Source: an uncultured Prevotella sp.
GTDB lineage: Bacteria; Bacteroidota; Bacteroidia; Bacteroidales; Bacteroidaceae
NCBI GenBank assembly: GCA_934202525.1
Contig: CAKPYB010000022.1
Location: forward strand, 1 to 56,497
Length of the DNA stretch: 56,497 nucleotides
Reading direction: 5' to 3'
The notes beneath the pieces were generated by a model. It was given only the letters and a program-made list of their open reading frames with translations, did not search any database and had not been told where the DNA came from. Positions within the stretch are counted from its first letter, which is position 1, and every line of letters begins with the position of its first letter. Positions 43,175 through 51,762 of the stretch are shown here, in pieces. The position numbers and the translations under genes were made by a program.

Positions 43175-43798
43175 AGGCAGCTTCATTTCTTAAAATATGT
43201 TTAAGAAAAGCGGAAAAACAGCCTTCACACCCTTCACCTGTAATAAATTGATTTACAGAATGTTAAATAAAAAGGTGAAGGGTGAAGGTTTGAAAACTCT
43301 ATTTATATATGTACGCGTGGGTAAAGAAAAAAGTGGGTAATTCAAAAAAAGACCCTAGGGTCAAAAATCGAAAAAGCCCTAAAAAAGAATATAATATAAA
43401 GATTTAAAATATACCCTTCACCCTTCACCTCGTCACCCCAACACGGTTTCCATATCTTCTTTATCGGAGATATTTTCTTATCCTTCGGAGATATTTTGCT
43501 ATCTATCGGAGATTATTTCTTATCTATCGGAGTTATCTTTTTATCCTTCGGAGATATTTTCAGAATGATTTCAGGGTATTTTCTGTACTTTATTTCCCGA
43601 ATCCACGCAAATCGCACAAATCGCATAGGTAGGAAACGGAAATGTTGTATCTTTGCAACGTCAATCAGAAGTAACAACGAAATGCAGGATTGCTGAAAAA
43701 AACAACATAAAAATTTGGAAGTTAGAATTATTCAGCGTAATTTTGCAAATGAAATAAAACAAGAAACAATTGATAAACTAACATTAATAACAAGACAA
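43175..43798. other. intergenic region with hairpins and an orphan repeat array
   Basis: 624 bases, no gene seen. Contains TTCTTAAA/TTTAAGAA (43192-43209), two inverted copies of the CCTTCACCCTTCACCT sequence (near 43275 and 43415), the palindrome GACCCTAGGGTC (43352), the five-copy TCGGAGATATTTT array (43464-43560) and the -7 box TATCTTTG (43648-43655) of the GH105 operon. Confidence 0.7.
43460..43560. repeat. five TCGGAGATATTTT repeats at exactly 21 bp (orphan array)
   Basis: TCGGA cores begin at 43464, 43485, 43506, 43527 and 43548, an exact 21-bp period or two helical turns, all in the same orientation within TATC(C/T)(A/T)TCGGAG(A/T)TAT. No ATPase gene or relic is seen next to it; the nearest promoter is that of the GH105 gene, about 90 bp downstream. 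Confidence 0.9.
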
Positions 43799-44941
43799 AT
43801 GAAGAAACTAATCTTGTCATCGCTCTGCATGCTCATGGGCTTGACCTCTATGTCTGCCCAGACCGCATTGCAAAATGAAATTCTGGAGGTAGCTCATCGC
43901 ACCAACAACTACTTCATGACGAAGTACAGCGACCCTACTCTCAACACATTCGTGAAGAAAATCCGCACCAGCAACCTCTGGACCCGTGCCGTGTATTACG
44001 AAGGATTGATGGCACTCTATGAGATTGACCCTCAGCAGCGCTATCTCAACTATACCGACAAGTGGGCGGATTATCACAAGTGGACTGCCCGTGGCAGCGT
44101 GAACGATACCGATGCCGACAACCAGTGCTGCCAGCAAACCTACATGGACCGCTACGTACAGACAGGCGGCAAGAAGGACTTGAGCAAGGTAAAGGAGAAC
44201 CTAGACCATCAGATGGGTACCAACCGGGTAAACTACTGGACTTGGATTGATGCCATCCAGATGGCGATGCCTGCCTACGCCAAGTATGCCAAGATTACCA
44301 GCGAACGCAAGTATCTGGATTATGCGATGAATTCCTATAAATGGAGCCGTGATACCCTGGCTAACGGTCTCTTCAATAAAAAAGAAGGTCTCTGGTGGAG
44401 AGACAAGGACTACGTGCCACCTTACAAGGAAAAGGATGGTAGCAACTGCTACTGGAGCCGTGGCAATGGTTGGGTGTATGCAGCCCTGGTCCGCGTAATG
44501 GAGACTTTGCCAAAGACAGACAAATACTATCAGTATCTGAAGAAGGATTTCATCTCTATGAGTCAGGCTATCCTGAAATGCCAGCGCGAAGATGGTTACT
44601 GGAACGTAAGCCTCGTTTGTCCAGCCAACTATGGTGGGCCTGAGATGACCGGTACAGGTCTCTTCCTCTATGGTATGGCATGGGGTGTTCAGCAGGGCAT
44701 TCTTCCTAGAGCCACCTACCAGAAGGCGATGGACAAGGCATGGAAGGCTCTTGCCGCATCGGTTCACGAGGATGGTTTCATCGGCTATAACCAAGGCACC
44801 GGAAAGGATCCTGCAGCCGGTCAGCCTGCCACCTTCACCTCAGTTCCTGACTTCGAGGACTACGGCACAGGTTGCCTCCTACTTGGCGCCGCAGAGTATT
44901 ACAAGCTTTTAAAGGTAAAAAGTAAAAAAAACAAATCATGA
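43799..44941 (+). CDS. GH105 unsaturated rhamnogalacturonyl/glucuronyl hydrolase
   Basis: 380 aa from ATG 43799, which gives a signal peptide (MKKLILSSLCMLMGL...AQ); an in-frame ATG at 43715 would add 28 non-secretory residues. The (alpha/alpha)6-barrel signatures of GH105 are present: NDTDADNQCCQQTYMD, with the catalytic Asp expected here, and YWSRGNGWVYAALVRVM. It removes the 4,5-unsaturated uronate from the non-reducing end of pectin-derived oligosaccharides. Its stop overlaps the start of the GH28 gene (ATGA). Confidence 0.9.
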   Translation: MKKLILSSLCMLMGLTSMSAQTALQNEILEVAHRTNNYFMTKYSDPTLNTFVKKIRTSNLWTRAVYYEGLMALYEIDPQQRYLNYTDKWADYHKWTARGSVNDTDADNQCCQQTYMDRYVQTGGKKDLSKVKENLDHQMGTNRVNYWTWIDAIQMAMPAYAKYAKITSERKYLDYAMNSYKWSRDTLANGLFNKKEGLWWRDKDYVPPYKEKDGSNCYWSRGNGWVYAALVRVMETLPKTDKYYQYLKKDFISMSQAILKCQREDGYWNVSLVCPANYGGPEMTGTGLFLYGMAWGVQQGILPRATYQKAMDKAWKALAASVHEDGFIGYNQGTGKDPAAGQPATFTSVPDFEDYGTGCLLLGAAEYYKLLKVKSKKNKS

Positions 44942-46329
44942 AGAAATATATCTGGCTGATGGCTTGCCTAGTGGCGTTTTCGCCACTAAGCGCCAACGCT
45001 GCAAAGAAACAGAAAAAAGCCAAGAAGGCACAAACCGAACTTTGGCCTGATGGCACAAAGATGGATGCCTGGTTCAGCAACGCCCAGAAGGTGAACGTGG
45101 ATACCCTGGGCAAGAAATACGTCCTCACCGACTATGGCGTGAAAACGGATAGCACCCTGATTCAGACCAAGGCCATCCAGACTGTTATCGACCGTGCTGC
45201 CCAAGATGGCGGTGGCGTTATCGTGGTGCCTGCCGGAACCTATCAGAGCGGTGCCCTCTTCTTCCGTCCAAAGACTCATCTCTATGTTTCTGAAGGCGGA
45301 AAACTGAAAGGTAGCGACCGCATCGCCAACTTTCCTGTGGTGCAGACCCGCATCGAGGGAGAAACCTGCAAATACTTCTCTGCCTTCATCAATGCCGACA
45401 AATGTGACGGCTTTACCATTGCCGGTCCAGGTACCATCGATGGAAATGGCTATCACTATTGGGAGGAGTTCTGGATTCGCCGCACCTGGAACCGTGAATG
45501 CACCAACAAGGATGCACAGCGCCCTCGTCTCGTTTATATCAGCAACTCCAGCAACGTAACCTTACAGGATGTGCATATTCAGAACAGTCCATTCTGGACC
45601 AACCACATCTACCTTTGCCACCACGTCCGCTTCCTGGGTTGTACCATCTTCGCCCCTACTTCCGGCATGAAGGCACCAAGCAGCGATGCCATCGACATTG
45701 ACGTTTGTCACGATGTGCTTGTGGATGGCTGCTACATGAGCGTAAACGATGATGCCATCGCCATCAAGGGCGGTAAGGGCACCTGGGCTGACCAGGCACC
45801 AGAGAATGGTCCTGTATATAACGTGCTCATCCAGAACTGTAACTACGGAAGAGTGCACGGATGCTTAACCCTCGGCAGCGAGAGCGTGAAAGACCGCAAC
45901 ATCGTATTACGCAACACCAAGGTGGGCAATGCACAGCGCGTACTCTGGCTAAAGATGCGTCCTGATACTCCTCAGCATTACGAGTACATAACGGTGGATA
46001 ACATCCAGGGCACTACAGGCAGCTTCCTCGTCATCCGCCCATGGAAGCAGTTCTTCAAACTAGGCGATCGCAAGGACATGCCGCAGAGCCAGTGCAACAA
46101 CATCACGATGAAGAATATCCAGATGGATTGCGACAACTTCTTCGATGTGGGCAAGAGCGAAAAATACCGTCTGGCAGATTTCACCTTCGAGAACATCAAC
46201 TGTACCGATAAGAAGATGGCTTTTGATGCCAACCTTATCGAGAACACCATAGCAAAGAAGGTGAACATCACCCCTAGGGAAAAGAGCAACGGATTGAAGA
46301 CCACCGGCGATGCCGATGGGTTGAAATAA
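44938..46329 (+). CDS. GH28 polygalacturonase-family glycoside hydrolase
   Basis: 463 aa with a signal peptide (cleavage near SANA). The right-handed beta-helix carries the GH28 motifs SSDAIDIDVC, VNDDAIAIKGG (catalytic Asp pair) and RVHGCLTLGSES, and a final R-x-K-like segment WLKMRPDTP. It hydrolyses alpha-1,4-galacturonan or rhamnogalacturonan. Coupled by a 4-bp overlap to GH105, so the pair degrades pectin backbones; no SusCD pair or sensor is adjacent, so this is not a full polysaccharide utilisation locus. Confidence 0.9.
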   Translation: MKKYIWLMACLVAFSPLSANAAKKQKKAKKAQTELWPDGTKMDAWFSNAQKVNVDTLGKKYVLTDYGVKTDSTLIQTKAIQTVIDRAAQDGGGVIVVPAGTYQSGALFFRPKTHLYVSEGGKLKGSDRIANFPVVQTRIEGETCKYFSAFINADKCDGFTIAGPGTIDGNGYHYWEEFWIRRTWNRECTNKDAQRPRLVYISNSSNVTLQDVHIQNSPFWTNHIYLCHHVRFLGCTIFAPTSGMKAPSSDAIDIDVCHDVLVDGCYMSVNDDAIAIKGGKGTWADQAPENGPVYNVLIQNCNYGRVHGCLTLGSESVKDRNIVLRNTKVGNAQRVLWLKMRPDTPQHYEYITVDNIQGTTGSFLVIRPWKQFFKLGDRKDMPQSQCNNITMKNIQMDCDNFFDVGKSEKYRLADFTFENINCTDKKMAFDANLIENTIAKKVNITPREKSNGLKTTGDADGLK

Positions 46330-46503
46330 CACATACATTTTATAGAAAGTAGTACAGAATTGAGTACTGAAACGAGCTTAATTTGCAAGAATAAGGCGCG
46401 TTTTGTTTTTTTATATCCCTCCTTATTTCTTTTTATCTCTTAAAATTAGGCATTTCCAAATATTTTGCTTAATTTTGCCTGCAAAATAATTTTGAGTTAG
46501 AAA

Positions 46504-47253
46504 ATGATTGATATAAAAGGTATAACCAAGAGCTTCGGCTCCCTGCAGGTGCTTAAGGGCATCGACCTGCATATTGACAAGGGCGAGGTGGTAAGTATCG
46601 TCGGTCCTAGTGGTGCCGGCAAGACTACACTCCTCCAGATTATCGGTACCCTCGACAAGCCTGATAGTGGCAGCATCATGGTTGATGGCATCGATGTAAG
46701 CAGCCTCAGCACCAAGAAACTGAGCGATTTCCGCAACCAGCATCTCGGTTTCGTCTTCCAATTCCACCAACTTCTCCCTGAGTTCACCGCTCTGGAGAAT
46801 ATCATGATTCCTGCCTTCATTGCAGGCAAGAGCCGTAAGGAAGCCAAGGAGCGTGCCGAGGAGTTACTGGCGTTCATGGGCTTGAGCGATAGAGCCAGTC
46901 ACAAGCCTGCCGAGTTATCCGGTGGTGAGAAACAGCGTGTAGCCGTGGCGAGAGCTTTGGTCAATAATCCTGCCGTCATCCTTGCTGATGAGCCATCAGG
47001 AAGTCTCGACACCAAGAACAAGGCTGAGCTTCACCAGCTCTTCTTCGACCTCAGAGACAAGTTCGGTCAGACTTTCGTCATCGTAACTCATGATGAGGGC
47101 CTTGCTGCCATCACCGACCGCACCATCCATCTCAAGGATGGAATGATTGAGAAGACGGTGGAAGCAGGAGCTGCTGATAGCCAGAAAGAAACTGCTGATA
47201 ACAATAAAGAAGTTTCTGCTGAAGAACCAGACTCATCCATAGATTGCATCTAA
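46504..47253 (+). CDS. ABC transporter ATP-binding protein (LolD/MacB type)
   Basis: 249 aa. Walker A GPSGAGKT (about 37-44), Q-loop [18 protein letters not shown], signature [15 protein letters not shown] and Walker [13 protein letters not shown] are all present; the [10 protein letters not shown] stretch is typical of the LolD/MacB/FtsE group. A 30-residue acidic tail rich in D, E and N follows. It would drive lipoprotein release or an efflux pump, but no permease gene adjoins it. A -7 box is at 46470-46477. Confidence 0.85.
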   Translation: MIDIKGITKSFGSLQVLKGIDLHIDKGEVVSIVGPSGAGKTTLLQIIGTLDKPDSGSIMVDGIDVSSLSTKKLSDFRNQHLGFVFQFHQLLPEFTALENIMIPAFIAGKSRKEAKERAEELLAFMGLSDRASHKPAELSGGEKQRVAVARALVNNPAVILADEPSGSLDTKNKAELHQLFFDLRDKFGQTFVIVTHDEGLAAITDRTIHLKDGMIEKTVEAGAADSQKETADNNKEVSAEEPDSSIDCI

Positions 47254-47397
47254 ACGCCCTGAACCAACGGTCACCGGCCGAAGGGAAAGGTAAAGGGCAG
47301 AAGCTCCTAGCCCAGGGCAACACCCTGGGTAATTACGGACGCAAACCTGTCGCCCTGTAAGGGCAAAAGCATTTTATATTCTAGAAAATAACATTAT
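47254..47397. repeat. dispersed-repeat-like intergenic element
   Basis: GC-rich compared with other gaps; contains the hairpin CCCAGGGCAACACCCTGGG (47311-47329) and related CGCCCTG/CCCTGTAAGGGC pieces. It resembles short dispersed elements common between Bacteroidota genes; I see no coding function. Confidence 0.4.
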
Positions 47398-48240
47398 ATG
47401 GCAAAAAAGATAAAACTCGGCGATTACAATCGCCTCCGCATCGTAAAGAAAGTAGATTTCGGTCTGTATCTCGATGGTGGTGACGAGGGAGAAATTCTCC
47501 TTCCTTCCCGCTACGTCCCAGAGAATGTCGGCATCGGCGACGAGCTGGATGTCTTCATCTATCTCGACCAGGAAGAGCGCCTCATCGCAACCACCGAAAC
47601 CCCATTGGCAAAAGTGGGCGACTTCGCCTATCTCGAAGTGAAATGGGTCAACGAATACGGAGCCTTTCTGGGCTGGGGCCTGATGAAGGACATCTTCTGC
47701 CCATTCCGCGAGCAGAAGAAACGTATGGTGCTCGGCAACTCCTACATCGTGCATATCCACATCGATGAGGAGAGCTACCGCATCGTTGCCTCTGCCAAGA
47801 TTGAGCGTTATCTCAACGAAGACCATCCTCACTACAAGCATGGCGATGAGGTGGATCTCCTCATCTGGCAGAAGACCGACCTCGGCTTCAAGGTTATCAT
47901 CGACAACCAGTATCCGGGGCTTCTCTATCAGGACCAGATTTTCCAGTACATCCATACCGGTGACAAGATGAAGGGCTACATCGGAAGAGTTCGTCCTGAC
48001 GGAAAGATAGACGTCACCCTGCAGAAGACCGGCATCCAGCAGACTGCCGACTTCGCCGAGACTCTCTACCAGTATCTCCTGGACAACGACGGCGAGTGTA
48101 ACCTTGGCGACAAGAGCGAGGCCGACGACATCTACGAGCGTTTCCACGTGAGCAAGAAGGTTTACAAGCGTGCCGTAGGCGATCTATACAAGAAGCGCCT
48201 CATCACCGTAAGCCCGATGAGCATCCGATTGGCGGAATAA
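47398..48240 (+). CDS. CvfB-family S1 RNA-binding protein
   Basis: 280 aa, the usual length of CvfB. It contains three S1/OB-like regions: KLGDYNRLRIVKKVDFGLYL at the start, a second near 70-140, and GYIGRVRPDGKIDVTLQ near 195. A C-terminal winged helix (EADDIYERFHVSKKVYKRAV) follows. CvfB proteins bind RNA and influence virulence and stress regulation in Gram-positives; the role here is not established. It is 144 bp after the ABC gene. Confidence 0.9.
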   Translation: MAKKIKLGDYNRLRIVKKVDFGLYLDGGDEGEILLPSRYVPENVGIGDELDVFIYLDQEERLIATTETPLAKVGDFAYLEVKWVNEYGAFLGWGLMKDIFCPFREQKKRMVLGNSYIVHIHIDEESYRIVASAKIERYLNEDHPHYKHGDEVDLLIWQKTDLGFKVIIDNQYPGLLYQDQIFQYIHTGDKMKGYIGRVRPDGKIDVTLQKTGIQQTADFAETLYQYLLDNDGECNLGDKSEADDIYERFHVSKKVYKRAVGDLYKKRLITVSPMSIRLAE

Positions 48241-48264
48241 AGCAGATTAGAACTATATATAATT

Positions 48265-48304
48265 AAGGTGGACATTGCTATTTTTAAAAAGCATTGTCCA
48301 CCTT
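48265..48304. terminator. bidirectional terminator
   Basis: AAGGTGGACATTGC pairs with GCATTGTCCACCTT, one mismatch, followed by T-rich sequence. It ends the cvfB transcript. Confidence 0.8.
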
Positions 48305-48338
48305 ATTATTTATTTTGCATGATGCATTATATCCTTCT

Positions 48339-48492
48339 TTATTCTTCTACAACAGCATCCAATACGCTCCGCAAATTACCTATCAGATAAAACGGAAGAT
48401 TGATCAACGTAAGCTCCTCTCAAGATAAGAGGCTTATGCTTTTTGTCTTGCTTCCAAGCCTCCAATTTACTGATGATATTTCGTCTAAACAT
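48339..48492 (-). pseudogene. deletion relic of an AAA_14/DUF4143 ATPase gene
   Basis: Minus strand from ATG 48492 (or 48498): MFRRNIISKLEAWKQDKK then PLILRGA, the standard N-terminus of AAA_14 ATPases up to the start of Walker A. Here the match stops (at about 48412). In the +1 frame the sequence continues LTLINLPFYLIGNLRSVLD to a stop at 48339, which resembles the C-terminal tail of the same family. The roughly 330 residues between are missing, so an internal deletion joined head and tail. Just upstream are three iterated repeats that would have been its operator array. Confidence 0.75.
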
Positions 48493-48500
48493 ATGCATTT

Positions 48501-48587
48501 GTTTCAAATCAGGGGCAAAGATACTACTTTTTTGTCGCAAATCAGCGGCAACAGCGTTAAAGTTTGTCGCAAATCAGGGGCAACAAG
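48501..48587. repeat. three TTTGTCGCAAATCAGGGGCAA repeats at 33/32 bp
   Basis: CAAATCAGGGG-type cores start at 48505, 48538 and 48570, spacing 33 and 32 bp, the same phasing as the array of ATPase 1 but with unrelated sequence. The first overlaps CAAAGATA (48516-48523), a -7 box reading leftward into the ATPase relic. Confidence 0.9.
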
Positions 48588-48726
48588 GCATTTCATTTAA
48601 AAAGGTGGCGCATCAAATTGTGCTTGATTAAAAACAGTTGCTGCCATATTTTTTTCCAGATTCCTTTTCTGCATATTATCCTTTTTCACGTTTATCAAGC
48701 AAAAAGCTGATAAACTCATCGCGATA

Positions 48727-48996
48727 TTAGAGAAGTCTTCTCAACAAATCACGAGCATCCATCGGCTTAGTCCCATTCTTCTTATGAGCTTCCATTTCAT
48801 CAAGAGCACGGTTAAGACTTTCTGCCACATAGGCTTCCTGCTCTGCCTGGCTCATATAAGTTTCCTGGTAACTGTTTCCTGACTTGGAGATAGAACTGGC
48901 TAATTTTTCAGCATAGTCTTTGAGTTTGGCGACAAATTCGTCAAGCGTATATTGACCTGTAGAAGGTACTTGAAACTGAATATTAATCGTTTCCAT
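48727..48996 (-). CDS. small antitoxin-like hypothetical protein
   Basis: 89 aa, helical and charged (LDEFVAKLKDYAEKLASSI, then EAYVAESLNRALDEMEAHKK). It resembles small antitoxin or accessory proteins of toxin-antitoxin modules, but no toxin gene follows. After its stop the same frame stays open for 16 more codons (YRDEFISFLLDKREKG), so the stop may be a recent truncation. It has a consensus promoter at 49025-49056. No family is firmly recognised. Confidence 0.6.
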   Translation of the reverse strand: METINIQFQVPSTGQYTLDEFVAKLKDYAEKLASSISKSGNSYQETYMSQAEQEAYVAESLNRALDEMEAHKKNGTKPMDARDLLRRLL

Positions 48997-49024
48997 CTTA
49001 TTCCTTTCTTTTAAATTAACGCCA

Positions 49025-49056
49025 CAAAATTAACGAAAAGAATTGGAAATGCCAAA
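49025..49056 (-). promoter_or_regulatory. promoter of the 89-aa gene
   Basis: CAAAATTA 49025-49032 (-7) and CAAA 49053-49056 (-33), spacer 20 bp. Confidence 0.7.
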
Positions 49057-49162
49057 GAAAAGAGCGACTTTCTTTAGTTTAAGATACGAAAAAGCCTTTC
49101 AGTATCAAAAATACCAAAAGGCTCTATTGTCCTATCTCGATTTCACTTCAAAAACATTCAAT

Positions 49163-50281
49163 TTATTCCTTCAACCATAAGTTCATAAGCTGATCATCAA
49201 TATAATACGCACTTTGAGAAGTAGAAACCAGATGATATTCCAGCAGTTTCTTCACGGCACTCTGCACGCTACTTGCCGAACGGAGACGATGCTTCTTCAC
49301 AAAACCAGAAGAAGTAATCTGACTAGCCATTCCCTCCTTAGCAACAGCATATAGTAGTTCCTTCTGCGGAAGAGTGAGACGGGAAAGTATCTCGCTAAAC
49401 TTATGATCATTATCCAATACCAAAGCATGGATAATGCCCTCTATCATCTCACAATCAGCCTCAGCCTGTGGCACAGTCTGATTAAAAGCCTCGTGCATCA
49501 CCTTCTGCATATAATAGGTATTGCCACCAAAAGCCTGATACACCTGCTCTATAGCCTTCTCCTTAATCTTCTTATCAAACTTACCAAACAAGCGGATAGC
49601 AAACTCCTTGTATTTATCAAGCGGAATCACCTCCAGGTTCATCATATCAGCACTATTGTAAAAAGGATGCGCTTTCTCAGAAAACATCTTGGAGATTAGA
49701 TGACGCTCGCTGCCCGAAAAGATGAAATTGGCATTGCTGCACTTCTGAATATAAGTCCTGAGAATGGCTTCCATATTTTTCTCTGGATAATAACCTATCT
49801 GCTGAAACTCGTCGATGGCAACGATGCATTTCTTATCTGCCTGCTCCAAACAGGCAAATATCTCATCCAATGTATAGAGCGGATTAGAAATATCACCCAA
49901 CGAAAGATTAAACGTTGGGGTATTGGAAATCGGATCGTAACCGAAGCAGCCATTGATAGACTTCAGAGTGTTAACCACCATTCTCATCATCTTGGTTCCA
50001 CGACGGGCAGCCAATTCAAATACAGCCTTTCCCAACTCGAACGCAAATTCATGGATGCTGGAAGTTCGGAGGATATCGATGGATATACAGATGAAATGGT
50101 CTTTGATGGCAGAAGAATCCATGCAAAAGTCTATCAGTTTACTCTTGCCTACTCGTCTTGCAGCCATTACCACCATATTCTCGCCACCCGTTACCTTATT
50201 GATGATTCTTTCCGCTTCCTTTTCTCTGTCGCAGAAATATTCGGGCTTGATATAACCCGTTATGATAAAAGGATTCTCCAT
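49163..50281 (-). CDS. AAA ATPase (archaeal-type ATPase_2-like, ATPase 4)
   Basis: 372 aa from ATG 50281 (MENPFIITGYIKPEYFCDRE), the usual start of this family; an ATG at 50293 adds four residues. Walker A is ARRVGKSK (41-48), Walker B IVAIDEFQQ (about 153-161), followed by FIFSGSERHL. The C-terminal third is a winged-helix-like region (PQKELLYAVAKEGMASQI...). No nuclease domain. Family function is unknown. A nested palindrome pair covers its -33 box, so it too is probably repressed by a sequence-specific binder. Confidence 0.9.
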   Translation of the reverse strand: MENPFIITGYIKPEYFCDREKEAERIINKVTGGENMVVMAARRVGKSKLIDFCMDSSAIKDHFICISIDILRTSSIHEFAFELGKAVFELAARRGTKMMRMVVNTLKSINGCFGYDPISNTPTFNLSLGDISNPLYTLDEIFACLEQADKKCIVAIDEFQQIGYYPEKNMEAILRTYIQKCSNANFIFSGSERHLISKMFSEKAHPFYNSADMMNLEVIPLDKYKEFAIRLFGKFDKKIKEKAIEQVYQAFGGNTYYMQKVMHEAFNQTVPQAEADCEMIEGIIHALVLDNDHKFSEILSRLTLPQKELLYAVAKEGMASQITSSGFVKKHRLRSASSVQSAVKKLLEYHLVSTSQSAYYIDDQLMNLWLKE

Positions 50282-50315
50282 ATAGCTCACCATTTTAAAA
50301 TGTTACTTTCGGCTG

Positions 50316-50347
50316 CAAAGATAATTATTTATTTTGAATTATGCAAA
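50316..50347 (-). promoter_or_regulatory. promoter of ATPase 4
   Basis: CAAAGATA 50316-50323 (-7) and CAAA 50344-50347 (-33), spacer 20 bp; the -33 lies within the first palindrome. Confidence 0.75.
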
Positions 50348-50372
50348 TTGCATAATGCAAATTGCATAATTC
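50336..50372. repeat. nested ATGCAAATTGCAT palindromes in the ATPase 4 promoter
   Basis: ATGCAAATTGCAT occurs at 50341-50353 and 50355-50367, each an imperfect palindrome; together with GAATT/AATTC flanks they form a 37-bp overall palindrome that covers the -33 box. Confidence 0.85.
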
Positions 50373-50394
50373 ATATTGATTAAAAATCAGTTTA

Positions 50395-50943
50395 TTATCG
50401 GTCTACCTTTTCGATAATCTTCATTCCCTCTTCCACTGCCTGCATGTTCAGCGGAATCAAACCATGATGGCGCTCTGGCAATGACTTGTAAAGCGCCTTG
50501 TTCAAACCATCGGTACTTACTACAGGACAAACTTTCAGCAGTCCACCCAGTACGATCATATTGAACACCTTCGCATTTTTCATCTCGGCAGCCTTGTCCA
50601 TCGCATCAATGCGATAAATGGTGATGTCCTTGCGCTGTGGAGGATTCATCACACCATAGCCATCATAAATCAGGATGCCGCCTGGCTTAATCTTCGGCTC
50701 AAACTTGTCGAGCGATGGCTGGTTGAGCACGATGGCTACATCATAATGGCTCAGGATAGGCGAAGAGATGCGACTGTCGCTCACAATGACCGTTACATTG
50801 GCTGTACCGCCACGCTGCTCTGGTCCGTAAGCAGGCATCCAGGTTACCTCCTTATCCTCCATCAGTCCTGAATAAGCCAGAATCTTTCCCATAGAGAGAA
50901 CGCCCTGACCGCCAAAACCGGATATAATGATTTCTGTCTTCAT
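50395..50943 (-). CDS. korC: 2-oxoacid:ferredoxin oxidoreductase, gamma subunit
   Basis: 182 aa from ATG 50943 (MKTEIIISGFGGQGVLSMG), the conserved start of the gamma domain. It contributes to CoA/thiamine cofactor binding in the KOR complex, which oxidatively decarboxylates 2-oxoglutarate (or a branched 2-oxoacid) to acyl-CoA with reduction of ferredoxin. PAYGPEQRGGTANVTV is the other family signature. Last gene of the KOR operon; a short ATTCAAC tandem repeat separates it from the beta gene. Confidence 0.9.
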   Translation of the reverse strand: MKTEIIISGFGGQGVLSMGKILAYSGLMEDKEVTWMPAYGPEQRGGTANVTVIVSDSRISSPILSHYDVAIVLNQPSLDKFEPKIKPGGILIYDGYGVMNPPQRKDITIYRIDAMDKAAEMKNAKVFNMIVLGGLLKVCPVVSTDGLNKALYKSLPERHHGLIPLNMQAVEEGMKIIEKVDR

Positions 50944-50961
50944 TGTTCTAAACTTTTGCAA

Positions 50962-50998
50962 ATGCCAAATTCAACATTCAACATTCAACATTCAACAT
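50962..50998. repeat. ATTCAAC heptamer repeats
   Basis: Four to five tandem ATTCAAC units between korB and korC. The same heptamer builds the inverted repeat at 54818-54875, so it is a dispersed simple repeat of this genome. Confidence 0.7.
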
Positions 50999-51762
50999 TA
51001 CATGTTTGTTGTATCCTTCAGGTCACCCTTAGGATACTGCTTAAACATATTCTCTTCCATCCACTTGTTAGCCTCAACAGGTGAGAGTTTCCAACCGCTG
51101 TTGCAGGTAGAAACAATCTCTACCAGGCTGGAGCCCTTGCCCTGCATGCTTGCCTCGAACGCCTTGCGGATAGCCTTCTTTGCCTTCTTGATGCTTGCCA
51201 CGGTCTCCACACTCTGGCGGGTTACATAACAAGTACCTTGCAGATGGCTTGCCAACTCGGTAATATTGAGTGGATAACCATGAAGATCAGCCTCTCTACC
51301 ATAAGGACAGGTAGCAGTCTTCTGACCCAACAGGGTGGTTGGCGCCATCTGTCCGCCGGTCATACCATAGATGGCATTATTGATGAAGATGATGGCGATA
51401 TGCTCACCACGGTTCAGGGCGTGGATAGTTTCGCAGGTACCGATGCAAGCCAGGTCGCCATCGCCCTGATAAGTGAAGACAAGACGATCAGGCCACAAGC
51501 GCTTGATGCCTGTAGCTACAGCAGGTGCACGGCCATGAGCAGCCTCCTGCCAGTCAATATCCAAATAGCGATAAGCAAAGACAGCGCAGCCCACCGGACA
51601 TACGCCTACCGTCTTATCCTCCATGCCCATTTCCTCGATAACCTCGGCAACGAGCTTATGAACTACGCCATGCGAACACCCCGGGCAATAGTGCATCGGG
51701 GTATCGTTCATCAGCGTAGGCTTCTTATATACCAGATTCTCTGGTGAAATTATATCATTCAT
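50998..51762 (-). CDS. korB: 2-oxoacid:ferredoxin oxidoreductase, beta subunit (TPP binding)
   Basis: 254 aa. It has the thiamine diphosphate site (QGDGDLACIGTCETIHALNR with G-D-G and the downstream N-N pair in FINNAIYGMTGGQ) and an N-terminal CPGCSHG that binds cofactor or cluster. It is the catalytic half for decarboxylation. Its start overlaps the alpha gene stop by 4 bp, so the subunits are translationally coupled. Confidence 0.9.
   Translation of the reverse strand: MNDIISPENLVYKKPTLMNDTPMHYCPGCSHGVVHKLVAEVIEEMGMEDKTVGVCPVGCAVFAYRYLDIDWQEAAHGRAPAVATGIKRLWPDRLVFTYQGDGDLACIGTCETIHALNRGEHIAIIFINNAIYGMTGGQMAPTTLLGQKTATCPYGREADLHGYPLNITELASHLQGTCYVTRQSVETVASIKKAKKAIRKAFEASMQGKGSSLVEIVSTCNSGWKLSPVEANKWMEENMFKQYPKGDLKDTTNM

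Larger units (their letters stand above)
48241..48726. other. gap holding terminator, ATPase relic and repeats
   Basis: Besides the terminator, relic and array it contains, on the minus strand at 48597-48647, a 16-codon frame MAATVFNQAQFDAPPF that may be the front of another truncated small gene; support is weak. Confidence 0.5.

Noticed and set aside
43799..46329. Complete polysaccharide utilisation locus
   Set aside because: Only GH105 and GH28; no SusC/SusD pair or hybrid sensor adjacent.
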